Positions 1 through 8,090 of a DNA stretch of 11,388 bases are shown piece after piece. The translations under genes were made by a program, and so were the position numbers. Below the pieces are notes generated by a model, which was not told the origin of the DNA, did not search any database, and saw nothing but the letters and a program-made list of their open reading frames with translations. Within the stretch, counting starts at the first letter, position 1. Every line of letters starts with the position of its first letter. Origin of the DNA: Saccoglossus kowalevskii. Its lineage: Eukaryota; Hemichordata; Enteropneusta; Harrimaniidae. The DNA is taken from positions 188,580 to 199,967 of the forward strand of contig NW_003139317.1 of the NCBI RefSeq assembly GCF_000003605.2, in the 5' to 3' direction.

Positions 1-990
1 CATTAGCTATTATGTACCATGGCCCCTAACTCAATAGCCATTATGTACCATGGCCTCCAACTCATTAGCCATTATGTACCATGGCCCCAAACTCATTAGC
101 CATTATGTACTGTGGCCCCTAACTCATTAGCCATTATGTACCGTGGCCCCTAACTCATTATCCATTATGTACCATGGCCCTCTAACTCATTAGCCATTAT
201 GTACCTTGGCCCCTAACTCATTAGCCATTATGTACTGTGGCCCCTAACTCATTAGCTTTTATGTACCATGGCCCCTAACTCATTAGCTATTATGTACCAC
301 GGCCCCTAACTCATTAGCCATTATGTACCTTGGCCCCTAACTCATTAGCTTTTATGTACCATGGCCCCTAACTCATTAGCTTTTATGTACCATGGTCCCT
401 AACTCATTAGCCATTATGTACCACGGCCCCTAACTCATTAGCCATTATGTACCATGGCCCCTAACTCATTAGCCATTATGTACCGTGGCCCCTAACTCAT
501 TAGCTTTTATGTACCATGGCCCCTAACTCATTAGCTATTATGTACCACGGCCCCTAACTCATTAGCCATTATGTACAATGGCCCCTAACTCGTTAGCTAT
601 TATGTACCACAGCCCCCCTAACTCATTAGCTATTATGTACCACGGCCCCTAACTCATTAGCCATTATGTACCATGGCCCCTAACTCATTAGCCATTATGT
701 ACTGTGGCCCCTAACTCATTAGCTTTTATGTACCATGGCCCCTAACTCATTAGCTTTTATGTACCATGGCCCCTAACTCATTAGCTATTATGTACCACGG
801 CCCCTAACTCATTAGCCATTATGTACCATGGCCCCTAACTCGTTAGCTATTATGTACCACAGCCCCCCTAACTCATTAGCTATTGTATAACAGACCTAAT
901 AAAAGCCATAATTCCTTACTCATTGCCCAATGTATACTGTGGCCCTTAACTCATCACCCATTGTATAATAGGCGCCCTAACTCATTGTGT
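1..990. repeat. 31-bp minisatellite, ~28 units, with 250-bp higher-order period
   Basis: Head-to-tail 31-bp units with the core CATTATGTACCATGGCCCC followed by TAACTCATTAGC. About 28 good copies run from the window edge to about 885. Three or four strongly diverged units then continue to about 990 (for example TGTATACTGTGGCCC near 930). The variants are shared: CCAT, CTAT or CTTT after TTAG, and CATGG, CACGG, CTGTGG or CTTGG after TGTAC. The rare CGTTAGCTAT unit with an extra CC recurs at 591 and 841, exactly 250 bp apart. The array lies in the intron after E8, about 20 bp from its donor. There are no unique spacers, so it is not a CRISPR array. Confidence 0.97.
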
Positions 991-1010
991 ATTCATATTG
1001 TGCATCTTAC

Positions 1011-1172
1011 CCGTGACCATCTACTTTCTTTGTAAAGTATCTCAGCATACCTACAAGCCATTAACCAATCTAACCGGAATGCATAGCACCACATTAACTC
1101 CCAGTGACATATGTGATGAAACTGTTTCCATTCTGACTGGCTGTTAATAGATTCTTCAAATTTATAAATTGC
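1011..1172 (-). CDS. TTC39: TTC39 exon E8 (last exon in window)
   Basis: 162 nt, 54 codons, acceptor TTACTTGCAG, donor GTAAGATGC, both borders on codon boundaries. It encodes AIYKFEESINSQS, EWKQFHHICHWELMWC and ILYKESRWSR, the family's TPR-like segment (W-QFHH-CYWELMWC and L-KES-WS-A). The next expected block (TY-(Y/F)-KAA) is not found to the left; the array fills positions 1 to about 990, so the remaining exons are outside the window. Confidence 0.96.
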
Positions 1173-4100
1173 CTGCAAGTAATCAAAAAATTAAAATGAT
1201 TTTTAAACTTGAACACATTAAATAGCACCCTACCCAATGATTTGTTAATTACAAAACGGTTGTTCAAACAACAAATATGCAAGTAATTCTGTTCTTTTCC
1301 ATGTCAGGTTCAATAAGTTACTTTGTCATAACTGACCATCATAGAGTGTGTATAGCACATTATTAACCATGGAAATACCAAAAAATACTTCCGTACAATG
1401 TGTTGACGTCACTACAATGATATGACCTTTGTTTGTCCTGTTTTCACATTCAATTTTATGCATGATGCAGGAAAATGATCTATAAACATAGACTGATATT
1501 ACGAGAATACAGCAAAGTATGCACAAAGACAGTACAGGGTCTGTATCGACAACACATGGTTTTATATATCTTTTCTATGTTTGTGGTTAGATTTTAATAA
1601 GATGCCCCATATTAGGGAAAATTGTATCACTGAAACAAGTGCAGATGTATGTTTTATGGCAAAGTTATTTACTCCTTGGATGCCAACTGTCAACAATCTG
1701 TAGAATCAGTACATGCCCTGTTATTACTTCAACCATATTTTAACACTTTCATTCAATCCACACAAAAACAAAATTTAAAACTTGATGAAATTGTTATATT
1801 TCTCCTTTGACAGATGCAACTAAATTATCACATAGTTCATCATTGTATATATTATTATCAATATTTAGTGTCAATATTATTACTACAATTATTGTATTCA
1901 CTATTTTTATTATATTGACCAGTTGTATTTGTATTTTCTGATGCACATAGTGCTAGAGACCTATAGTGCATTGTAACCATGGTATCAGGATACATTATAC
2001 ATCAGTACTAGCAATTTGCACATAAAATAATTAAGGAAAGACAACAGTAACATTTGATCACCTGGCAAAAAAATACTTAAAAATAAAAAAAATAATTAAT
2101 GTTCTTATAAACTTACATCTATTGTTTCACCTTCTATTTCTTTTAGTCTTCCAGCAAAGAAGAGAAATATGGCACCACCTGGATACTTATCCAGACATGG
2201 TTTTAATGCTTTGTTAGAATATGGTATATCACCGTCACCCATCCCTGAAAACAAACAATATACAGGTTATATGGTGGTGTATTGTCAACATTCCTGATGG
2301 AATGTTTGAAGCATATGGCCAGCAAAATTGTACTAAATCTTCGTTTGAATGTTTGAATCATGGTTTGCTCAGAATTCAGGAGTCTTAATTTCAAATGTAT
2401 GCCAAAATAAACAAAATGAATTATGACATACTGAGGTATTTCATTTGATGACAGTGTGTAGGAACTCACCTATTGCAAATGAGATGACTGAATGGTAGCC
2501 TACAAGTACTGTAGCACACAGTGGACTCCGTAAAGTCTCTTCTAATGCACGACCTTTTTCTAATTCAGATAAACCTAATTCCTTTAATAAAAACAACATT
2601 TAAACAAAAATTATAAATGTGCATTCCAAGAATTATAATGATTTTAAACTTTTTATTGTGTTTTATTATTACAGTAGAGTATTGTTTGTTTTAAATATGC
2701 ATTGTAATCGCCATCATCGTTAGAAAGTTGTTTTTGCGGCAAATGGAGACAAAATAAGAAAAAGAATATATTAAAGATATAATCTTAACTACCGGTAGAT
2801 ATTATTAATTAAAGCCATGATTTGAACTTACCCTATTCCCCGAGAAACCTACAAACTCTAATAATTTAAGAATTCTTGTTGGCAACAGTGAAATCATCTA
2901 ACAAAAGAGAAGACAGAAACATTCATTAATTCTTCGAACGCCAAAATCAACATTTGTCTGCTTTCACAAAATACGAATGTTCACTTTTCCTTTTTTTTTC
3001 TTCAAAAAAATTGATTGAGAGCTGTTGCCATGGCAAATTATGTCCATTTTGTCTAAAATTAATACCAAAACTTTTGAAAACTTTTGAAACATAACAGCTG
3101 CTCTCTGATTGGTCAGATTATTAGATGTTAGAATTGGGTAGCCAATAAGGCACAAGTAGCTTTGCACTGACGTCTCATTACAGTGTTCCATTCACTATCA
3201 CCATCAAAGCCCACTGTTTCAAAATACAGAAAAAATACACCAAGATTATTCCTTCTACTTACTAAATTGAAAGTACCGATTCCAAACCTAACACCGCTTT
3301 CAAACTGTACTCTGGATGTTTCATCTGACCATGTACGTTTTTCTAACATTAATCTGCACTCTCTGTAAAAGATATGTATACATATCAATACCTGCTTAGC
3401 TGAGTCAGGATCTTGTACAAAGTTTTTAGCGAAAATGCAGTAAAATATTAGTAATGAACAAATAAATGCTGCTCAGAACGATAAATAAGATATTTAAAAA
3501 CCAAAATGTCTAGTTGTTTTGAATAGATACTTAGGACTACGATTACCAACTATTATCTATATGAGTACAATATTATGTTATGTTCGTCATCAGTAGAAAG
3601 GGGTAAATGTCATTTTCAAATTGTTGTATCACTTGCAAGTGGAAAAAGATAGCTGCAAGATTACATCCAGGTCTCAAGAGGGCACCATCTATTGAAATCT
3701 ACTTTTGTTAAAGGGGCACTTCCAGTTAAGCCTAATCTCACAACAAATTTACTTCCTGGATTAAAATTACAATAGATAACAAAAGATAGATTAACATTGT
3801 AAACAACATAAACAATAGTGTCCCATGATTCTTTGGTGCAATCCCTGGGCCAAGATGCCACTTTACCAAGGGTCTTTGGTGAAATGTTAAAAACGTTGCC
3901 ATCTTGAGGGGCTAAGCCTCTCTTCTAACATATCATTTCCCACAAAAATGTGCATTGTGGGTAATGTTTTTCTACATCACATGGCCAAACTACTACTACC
4001 GTAAAATCTGTATTAGAAGCAGCATCCCTAATAGAAGCCGCACCCATTTTTTTTGAACAATTGAATTGAACAATTTTCATATGTGTAGATGCTCTAATAG

Positions 4101-7100
4101 AAGCCACATCCCCTCTGTTGCATTGTATCATTTTATTAGAAGCCGCGGTTTTTAATACAGATTTTACACTTTTTTCACATTGCATTTTATGTGATAATAT
4201 GTGATAATAGCCTTATTACTATTCAATTCAATTTAATTTAATTTAATTTAATTTAATTTAATTTAATTTAATTTAATTTAATTTAATTTAATTTAATTTA
4301 ATTTAATTTAATTTAATTTAATTTAATATGACCATTTTATATGACCATAGAACAACTCACTGTAGTTTGTTTTAGTGTTGAATAATATTATTATGTTTAA
4401 ACAAATGTTCAGAATCACAGCTACTGGTATTGCCGCTCTAATTCACATAGGAACATGTTTTCATCTTTTGAAAGCGAGAGATAACTTTGCTCATTTTGTT
4501 TACTCACTAGACCGCTGTATTTTGTGGTGTTGAATGACATTCACACAGAATAGAACTTTATCACAATAAATGGATATCTATTATCTTATTTTATAAATTC
4601 CTTCCATGCACCTTAGTATATGTACATGAATTAGAATTAGAATTAGAATTAGAATTAGAATACTTGAGATAAAAGTACAAATACTGTAAAAAAAACAGTG
4701 AAAATAAATTCTATATAAAACAGCTACAATAAAGTATTTTACAGTAGGTGAATTTCTGTTCATTGTGAAACCTTGAATAATACGTGAAAAACATGGTTGG
4801 AATGCTGGCCGAAAATCATTTGATTTTTAAATCTTAAATTCTTATCTTTTGAAGAGGAACATGGAGATATCTTTACTTCATCAAAATTGACCATAATCAA
4901 AATTGACAATTATCAAAAGTATACCACATTTCTTAAGCTTGAAAATATTCCCAAATACTTTTGCGTTTGTTGAATTTCTCACAATGTCTTGATGCCACTA
5001 TGACCTTTGTCAGGTTTTTATGTTCGATTTCACGCATAACGCAGGATCTTGCAAGTAATGTGGTATATTAAAGGAAACTTACTTATATGAGTTGTAGCAT
5101 GCTCTAATTTTAAGGCCGCCTTTGACAAAGTTAACCAGGTTTTCGTCTTGAATAAATGTTACTAAAGCTCTCTGTAGCAAGCATTCTGCGTAACACAACT
5201 CAGCATGTACTTCCTCTGAAAATTAGTAAACAAAAAGTGAGATTTGTAAAAAAAAAGATGGGAAATCAGTAAACAAAAAGAGAAATTTGTAAAAAAAGAT
5301 GGGAAATCAGTAAACAAAATGGGAAATTAGTAAACAAGATGGAAAATTAGTAAACAAGATGGGAAATTAGTAAGCAAGACGGAAAATAAGTGAACAAAAA
5401 GAGAAATTGGTTAAAAAAGATGGGAAATTAGTAAACATAATGAGAAATTAGTAAACAAGATGGGAAATAGGAAAATTAGCAAACAAACTGAAATTAGTAA
5501 ACAAGAACTAAAAATAGTAAAAACTAAAACAACAATAATTGAGCAATATAGATTCATGGATGAAATTTAAAATTTAGTTGAAATACTAAAATTAGTAAAT
5601 TACATATAAATCTGAATACAAAATGTAGTTGGGAAGAGACGCTGATTGGCACATTTCCAAACTAGGAAGGAACCGCAATAAAAGTATATTTTACCATAGC
5701 TGACCATCCACTGAGAAGGAAATGAATTAAATTAACCAATCAAAATAAAGCATGCATAAAGTGACTCACCATCAGTGTATGTAAATTACTACACTGACCA
5801 ATCAGAATACAGCATGCATAAAGTGACTCACCATCAGTGTATGTAAATTACTACACTGACCAATCAGAATAAAGCATGCAAAGTGACTCACCATCAGTGT
5901 ATGTAAATTACTACACTGACCAATCAGAATACAGCATGCATAAAGTGACTCACCATCAGTGTATGTAAATAATTACACTGTCCAATCGGAATAAAGCATG
6001 CATAAAGTGACTCACCATCATTGTATGTAAATAATTACATTGACCAATCAGAATAAAGCATGCATAAAGTGACTCACCACCAGCGTATGTAAATGGTTAC
6101 ACTGACCAATCAGAATAAAGCATGCATAAAGAGACTCACCATCAGTGTATGTATTGTAATCAACTTTATTCCATTTCAATCTCGCTTGTTTCTTTCTCTG
6201 TTTATTACAAACTTCAACTGATCGTTTCAATGCATCTACTGCTGCGTCTATGTGTCTTGGTTCAAAGGTCATTGCAGCTTGTATATACATCATCGTACAA
6301 TATCCGAGTGCATGGTAACAACTGGAATCAGCCCTATCAAAAACAAAATGTCATAATTACTATGTAAATCTATCAGCTTTATAAATGAATATATCACATG
6401 ATGTAAATTTCAATAAAAATTTATTACTAGGTTTTCTATTACTGTAATAATTGAACATACAACTACAACTGTATTAATATTAGCTAGCTGCATGGTTTAT
6501 CTGTGAGCGTAGTGAGTGTCACCATGCTGTGCACATTCCCTATTATAAAATTGTTATGACTTGCGATTTTCTCGTTTCTGCAAACAAGTGTGCAGTAGAC
6601 AGTGAAACAATTTTCGCTATTACCAGCTGGTTCAGCTATTTTCAGGATCGTAAATAATGTGGGCCTTTAATCATTTCACTACCAGTTCCTTCTTTTCATC
6701 TCAAATTCACAAAATAGTCCTGTTAATAGTCTGCACTCTCCTTCAGAAGATTGGGACAAGAATGGCGAAATTTTTTGAGTAAAAACTGAAAATTTAACTC
6801 AAATTTGACTTAAAAGTCTGTTGGCTTCAAAATTTGGGCACATTTTCAGAAATATTGAAGAATATGAGAAAAAAGTGCAGAAAAATTTGGGCAAGAAAGT
6901 CTGGTGGGGAAAAGGTGTATCCCAGTAAATCAATAATCACTGTGGTGGTTTTCCTTTATTAGACTTTATACTGATTATTTATATTAATTAGTAAATATTG
7001 AACAATGACAGTTCAAATGCATAACAAAAATGTTGAAAGAAAACACTACTGTAACAGTCATCCTCTGTAGTTTGTATGGTACTGTAAACTACTTTATTTT

Positions 7101-8077
7101 AGCTGGAATTAATTCGTTGAAAAGACTTTTTGAGTGTTTTGTATGGAATTTATTTTCACTGATTTTTGGCGAGTTGAATGTAAAATATGGGGGAAAAGGT
7201 ATATTCGCTAGATTTTATTTTCACTGAATCACCCCTTCTGCGAAAATTAATCCCAAGCGAAAATAAAGTATTTCACAGTATTGTGTAAACAGCTTGGTAA
7301 TCTTTAAATAACACCATATACATGTGGGTATGGTGTTAACACAGCAAGGTCAATGTACCTGCATACTGTTGATTTATAGGTATATCAATTTATTACAAAT
7401 TGAATGTAACAGCTACATGTAGTTAAAATATGTAGCAGGTATTTTTTTAAACAAGGGAACAGGGGTGCAGCTTCCTCATGCCATGGCAATGCGCCCCCTT
7501 ACCCCGGGCAGAAGATCTTCAACCATAAAATTCAGATGGATCAGAGATCACATGTGGCCACAGTCTTCAACTATGACATGTCTGATAGTAATTTTGGCCT
7601 CAAGAAAGCCATAGAATGCTCCATTTTAAATTAAAATTATCAAAAACTTCACACCCTGGTGTTCCCTCTTTCAGTTTTTTTCTAGAAAAACCTGTGTAGG
7701 TAAGTGCATTCAGCTATAGAAAACCACTTTTAACTGCAACTAATTGAGGGGTGCGTATATGACAATTAGTCTCCCTGGTGTGAGAAATATTCACTGAGGT
7801 GTTTCCCTATATTGTTTGTACGTCCATGACTGGTGTCAACACAGACCGACTTTCTCATACTGTAGTTTGATCTACATTTGGATTATGTTTCAAATAAATA
7901 TGGTAGCTTTGTGAAACTTGCATTGATACCCATAGTGTAGTAACTGTACACACATGTAAGATTCGTACTTACCATGGTTCAAACCTATTCCTGGCATCAC
8001 CAAAATGATTATTCAGAAATAAATTAACAGCAATCTGTGTTTCCTCTATTGCAGTTGATAAGTCCATGGTCTTGGCC
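1011..8077 (-). CDS. TTC39: TTC39A/B-like tetratricopeptide repeat protein, eight internal exons (partial)
   Basis: Joined exons 8077-7973, 6333-6140, 5215-5083, 3362-3263, 2897-2832, 2581-2470, 2244-2117 and 1172-1011 give one uninterrupted frame of 333 codons. Motifs in order are LFLNN (about residue 20), YHALGY (about 41-46), CYAECLLQ, TFIQDENLVNFVKGGLKIR (about 120-138), FGIGTFNL, LEFVGFSGNR, YPGGAIFLFFAGRLKEIEG and WKQFHHICHWELMWC (about 294-308). This series is characteristic of the TTC39/Iml2 family (the DUF3808 helical-repeat region), and the WKQFHH form points to TTC39A/B rather than TTC39C. Known for the family: mammalian TTC39B promotes ubiquitination and turnover of the nuclear receptor LXR and affects lipid metabolism; yeast Iml2 is linked to lipid droplets and inclusion-body clearance. 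The role here is inferred by homology only. Vertebrate A/B proteins are about 580-680 residues, so the C-terminal TPR part lies beyond position 1. No frameshift or stop is seen, so the gene looks functional. Confidence 0.95.
1173..2116 (-). other. Intron between E7 and E8
   Basis: 944 bp of AT-rich sequence with no exon-like segment on either strand. The only structure noticed is at about 1366-1475, which resembles 4953-5050 (see repeat entry). Confidence 0.85.
2117..2244 (-). CDS. TTC39: TTC39 exon E7
   Basis: 128 nt, acceptor TTGTTTTCAG, donor GTAAGTTTAT. It completes the G of FAIG and encodes MGDGDIPYSNKALKPCLDK and YPGGAIFLFFAGRLKEIEG, then ETID. This matches the conserved L-P-L-(R/K)YP-GAIFLFFAGR-E-I-G region just before the TPR-like helices. 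It ends on a codon boundary. Confidence 0.95.
2470..2581 (-). CDS. TTC39: TTC39 exon E6
   Basis: 112 nt, acceptor TTTTATTAAAG (poor pyrimidine tract), donor GTGAGTTCC. It encodes ELGLSELEKGRALEETLRSP then LCATVLVGYHSVISFAI, matching the family's (N)RELGL-L-EG segment and the following hydrophobic helix. It ends after one base of a Gly codon. Confidence 0.93.
2832..2897 (-). CDS. TTC39: TTC39 exon E5
   Basis: 66 nt, exactly 22 codons with both borders on codon boundaries, acceptor CTTTTGTTAG, donor GTAAGTTCAA. It encodes MI followed by SLLPTRILKLLEFVGFSGNR, a near match to the SLLP-RI-(K/R)LLEF-GFSGNR signature of TTC39A/B. Because it is symmetric (0,0), skipping it would keep the frame but remove this signature. 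Confidence 0.95.
2898..3262 (-). other. Intron between E4 and E5
   Basis: 365 bp intron. It contains a T-run near 2988-2999, a directly repeated AAAACTTTTGA at about 3067-3086, and a loose inverted pair (GAGAGCTGTTGCCATGG near 3017 against AACAGCTGCTCTCTGATTGG near 3093). It could hold a decayed mobile element, but I cannot fix its borders. Confidence 0.6.
3263..3362 (-). CDS. TTC39: TTC39 exon E4
   Basis: 100 nt, acceptor TCTTTTACAG, donor GTAAGTAGAAGG. It encodes (K)ECRLMLEKRTWSDETSRVQ and FESGVRFGIGTFNL, corresponding to the family's F-GGVK-G-GAFNL segment. The acceptor AG used is the first of ACAGAG; it is the choice that keeps the frame with E3. It ends on a codon boundary. Confidence 0.93.
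3673..3908. mobile_element. Possible short inverted-repeat element
   Basis: CTCAAGAGGGCACCAT at 3673-3688 is matched in inverse orientation by ACGTTGCCATCTTGAG at 3893-3908 (13 of 16 positions). The interior shows no coding sequence. Size (about 236 bp) and imperfect ends would fit a decayed non-autonomous element, but the match could be chance and I see no clear target-site duplication. Confidence 0.3.
4001..4167. mobile_element. MITE-like element with 15-bp perfect TIRs and internal direct repeats
   Basis: GTAAAATCTGTATTA (4001-4015) is perfectly inverted as TAATACAGATTTTAC (4153-4167). The 167-bp interval has no ORF. Inside are four direct copies of a TAGAAGC(C/A)(G/A)C(A/G) motif near 4013, 4031, 4097 and 4137, mostly followed by CCC. 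Perfect ends in a non-coding intron suggest a non-autonomous DNA transposon. Superfamily not assigned. Confidence 0.6.
4221..4327 (+). repeat. (AATTT)n pentanucleotide array
   Basis: About 21 near-perfect AATTT units, starting with two AATTC variants. In the transcript (minus strand) it reads (AAATT)n. A second array of the same pentamer, in the opposite orientation, lies at 8091-8172. Confidence 0.97.
4628..4660 (+). repeat. (GAATTA)n hexanucleotide microsatellite
   Basis: Five and a half perfect GAATTA units inside the E3-E4 intron. No function suggested. Confidence 0.95.
4682..4746 (-). mobile_element. 65-bp internally deleted copy of the TACTGT MITE
   Basis: It starts TACTGTAAAA and ends TTTTACAGTA, a perfect 10-bp inverted repeat. 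The interior CAGTGAAAATAAATTC and CAATAAAGTATTTTACAGTA match the right half of the copy at 10219-10413. Its orientation equals that copy and is opposite to those at 7080 and 8923. Confidence 0.7.
4953..5050 (+). repeat. Diverged dispersed repeat, second copy near 1366-1475
   Basis: It shares TATGACCTTTGT exactly (4999-5010 and 1421-1432) with similar flanks: AAATACTT and ACAATGT..TTGA before it, and TTTCACGCATAACGCAGGA against TTTTATGCATGATGCAGGA after it. Both copies have the same orientation. It is probably an old transposon remnant, with borders not resolved. Confidence 0.45.
5083..5215 (-). CDS. TTC39: TTC39 exon E3
   Basis: 133 nt, acceptor ACTAATTTTCAG, donor GTAAGTTTCC. It encodes EEVHAELCYAECLLQRA followed by TFIQDENLVNFVKGGLKIR and ACYNSY. 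This is the most conserved block of the TTC39 family; the (E)E-HAE-CYAECLLQ and NF(I/V)KGGLKIR motifs are nearly identical to vertebrate A/B proteins. It ends after two bases (AA) of a Lys codon completed by E4. Its acceptor is the last unit of the ~20-bp tandem array at 5216-5525. Confidence 0.96.
5216..5525. repeat. ~20-bp tandem array ending in the E3 acceptor
   Basis: Degenerate tandem units of about 20 bp (plus strand AAATTAGTAAACAAGATGGG) are repeated about 13-15 times. On the transcribed strand each unit reads GTTTACTAATTTCCCATCTT. The exact octamer TTACTAAT occurs seven times within the array and once more at 5591-5598. The last unit, GTTTACTAATTTTCAG, is the E3 acceptor. A second unit ending in CAG (GTTTACTAATTTCAG, at 5488-5502) is a possible duplicate acceptor. 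Confidence 0.9.
5733..6153. repeat. 62-bp tandem array carrying seven copies of the E2 5' splice site
   Basis: Units share CATGCATAAAGTGACTCACC, ATCAGTGTATGTAAAT and ACACTGACCAATCAGAATA. The transcribed-strand donor (GGTGAGT) falls at exon-end positions 5770, 5832, 5892, 5954, 6016, 6078 and 6140, spaced 62, 60, 62, 62, 62 and 62 bp. The copy at 6140 is the genuine E2 donor, and similarity runs into the exon to about 6153. The array therefore straddles the exon-intron border. Confidence 0.97.
6140..6333 (-). CDS. TTC39: TTC39 exon E2
   Basis: 194 nt, acceptor TTTTTGATAG, donor GTGAGTCTC. It encodes the YHALGY block, then MTFEPRHIDAAVDALKRSV and a basic stretch (NKQRKKQARLKW), the usual TTC39 pattern of an amphipathic helix pair followed by a charged linker. 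The exon ends in NTYTD plus one base of a Glu codon. Its last ~14 bases and its donor are the terminal unit of the 62-bp tandem array that fills the neighbouring intron, so the same GGTGAGT donor occurs six more times downstream. Confidence 0.95.
6334..7972 (-). other. Long intron between E1 and E2
   Basis: 1639 bp with no exon-like segment. One MITE copy occupies 7080-7280. The stretch 7450-7510 is richer in G+C (GCGCCCCCTTACCCCGGGC) but has no ORF or splice-bounded frame and is not recognised. The rest is plain AT-rich sequence. Confidence 0.8.
7080..7280 (+). mobile_element. TACTGT MITE, copy A (201 bp)
   Basis: The left end TACTGTAAACTACTTTATTT continues as TAGCT and is mirrored by the right end AATAAAGTATTTCACAGTA preceded by AGCGAA. 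Outermost TA dinucleotides at both ends would fit a TA target-site duplication as in Tc1/mariner-type MITEs (inference). The interior carries repeated TTTATTTTCACTGA modules and no transposase. A 65-codon open frame across it is fortuitous. Confidence 0.8.
7973..8077 (-). CDS. TTC39: TTC39 exon E1 (first recognised coding exon)
   Basis: 105 nt between acceptor TTGATTGCAG and donor GTAAGTACG. It begins with one base finishing a split codon and encodes AKTMDLSTAIEE, then AVNLFLNNHFGDARNRFEP, matching the N-terminal LFLNN-KF block of TTC39A/B. It ends after TG of a Trp codon that E2 completes, giving the family's E/K-P-W motif. An ATG at 8067-8065 in the context GACCATGG (A at -3, G at +4) is a plausible translation start. 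Vertebrate paralogues carry a few tens of extra residues upstream, so an upstream coding exon is also possible. The (AAATT)n array at 8091-8172 ends only about 13 bases from the acceptor. Confidence 0.9.
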
Positions 8078-8090
8078 CTGCAATCAAACA

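Larger units (their letters stand above)
3363..5082 (-). other. Long intron between E3 and E4, repeat-rich
   Basis: 1720 bp with no exon-like segment. It contains, in order, a possible inverted-repeat element (3673-3908), a perfect-TIR element (4001-4167), an (AATTT)n array (4221-4327), a GAATTA microsatellite (4628-4660), a 65-bp deleted transposon copy (4682-4746) and a diverged dispersed repeat (4953-5050). Confidence 0.85.

Noticed and set aside
1-990. Array of short repeats resembling a CRISPR array
   Set aside because: Units are head-to-tail with no unique spacers, the locus is an intron of an animal gene, and no cas-like gene is present.
1326-1526. 66-codon minus-strand open frame
   Set aside because: It falls in a diverged repeat inside the E7-E8 intron and has no flanking splice sites that fit the neighbouring exons.
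2203-2469. 88-codon minus-strand open frame
   Set aside because: It overlaps only the end of E7 in the wrong frame and reads through intron. The conserved TTC39 frame with splice borders at 2117-2244 explains the locus better.
3925-4185. 86-codon minus-strand open frame
   Set aside because: It lies across the 4001-4167 inverted-repeat element, with no motif or splice support.
7030-7227. 65-codon plus-strand open frame
   Set aside because: It is created by the MITE copy at 7080-7280 and is not conserved as a frame in copies B or C.
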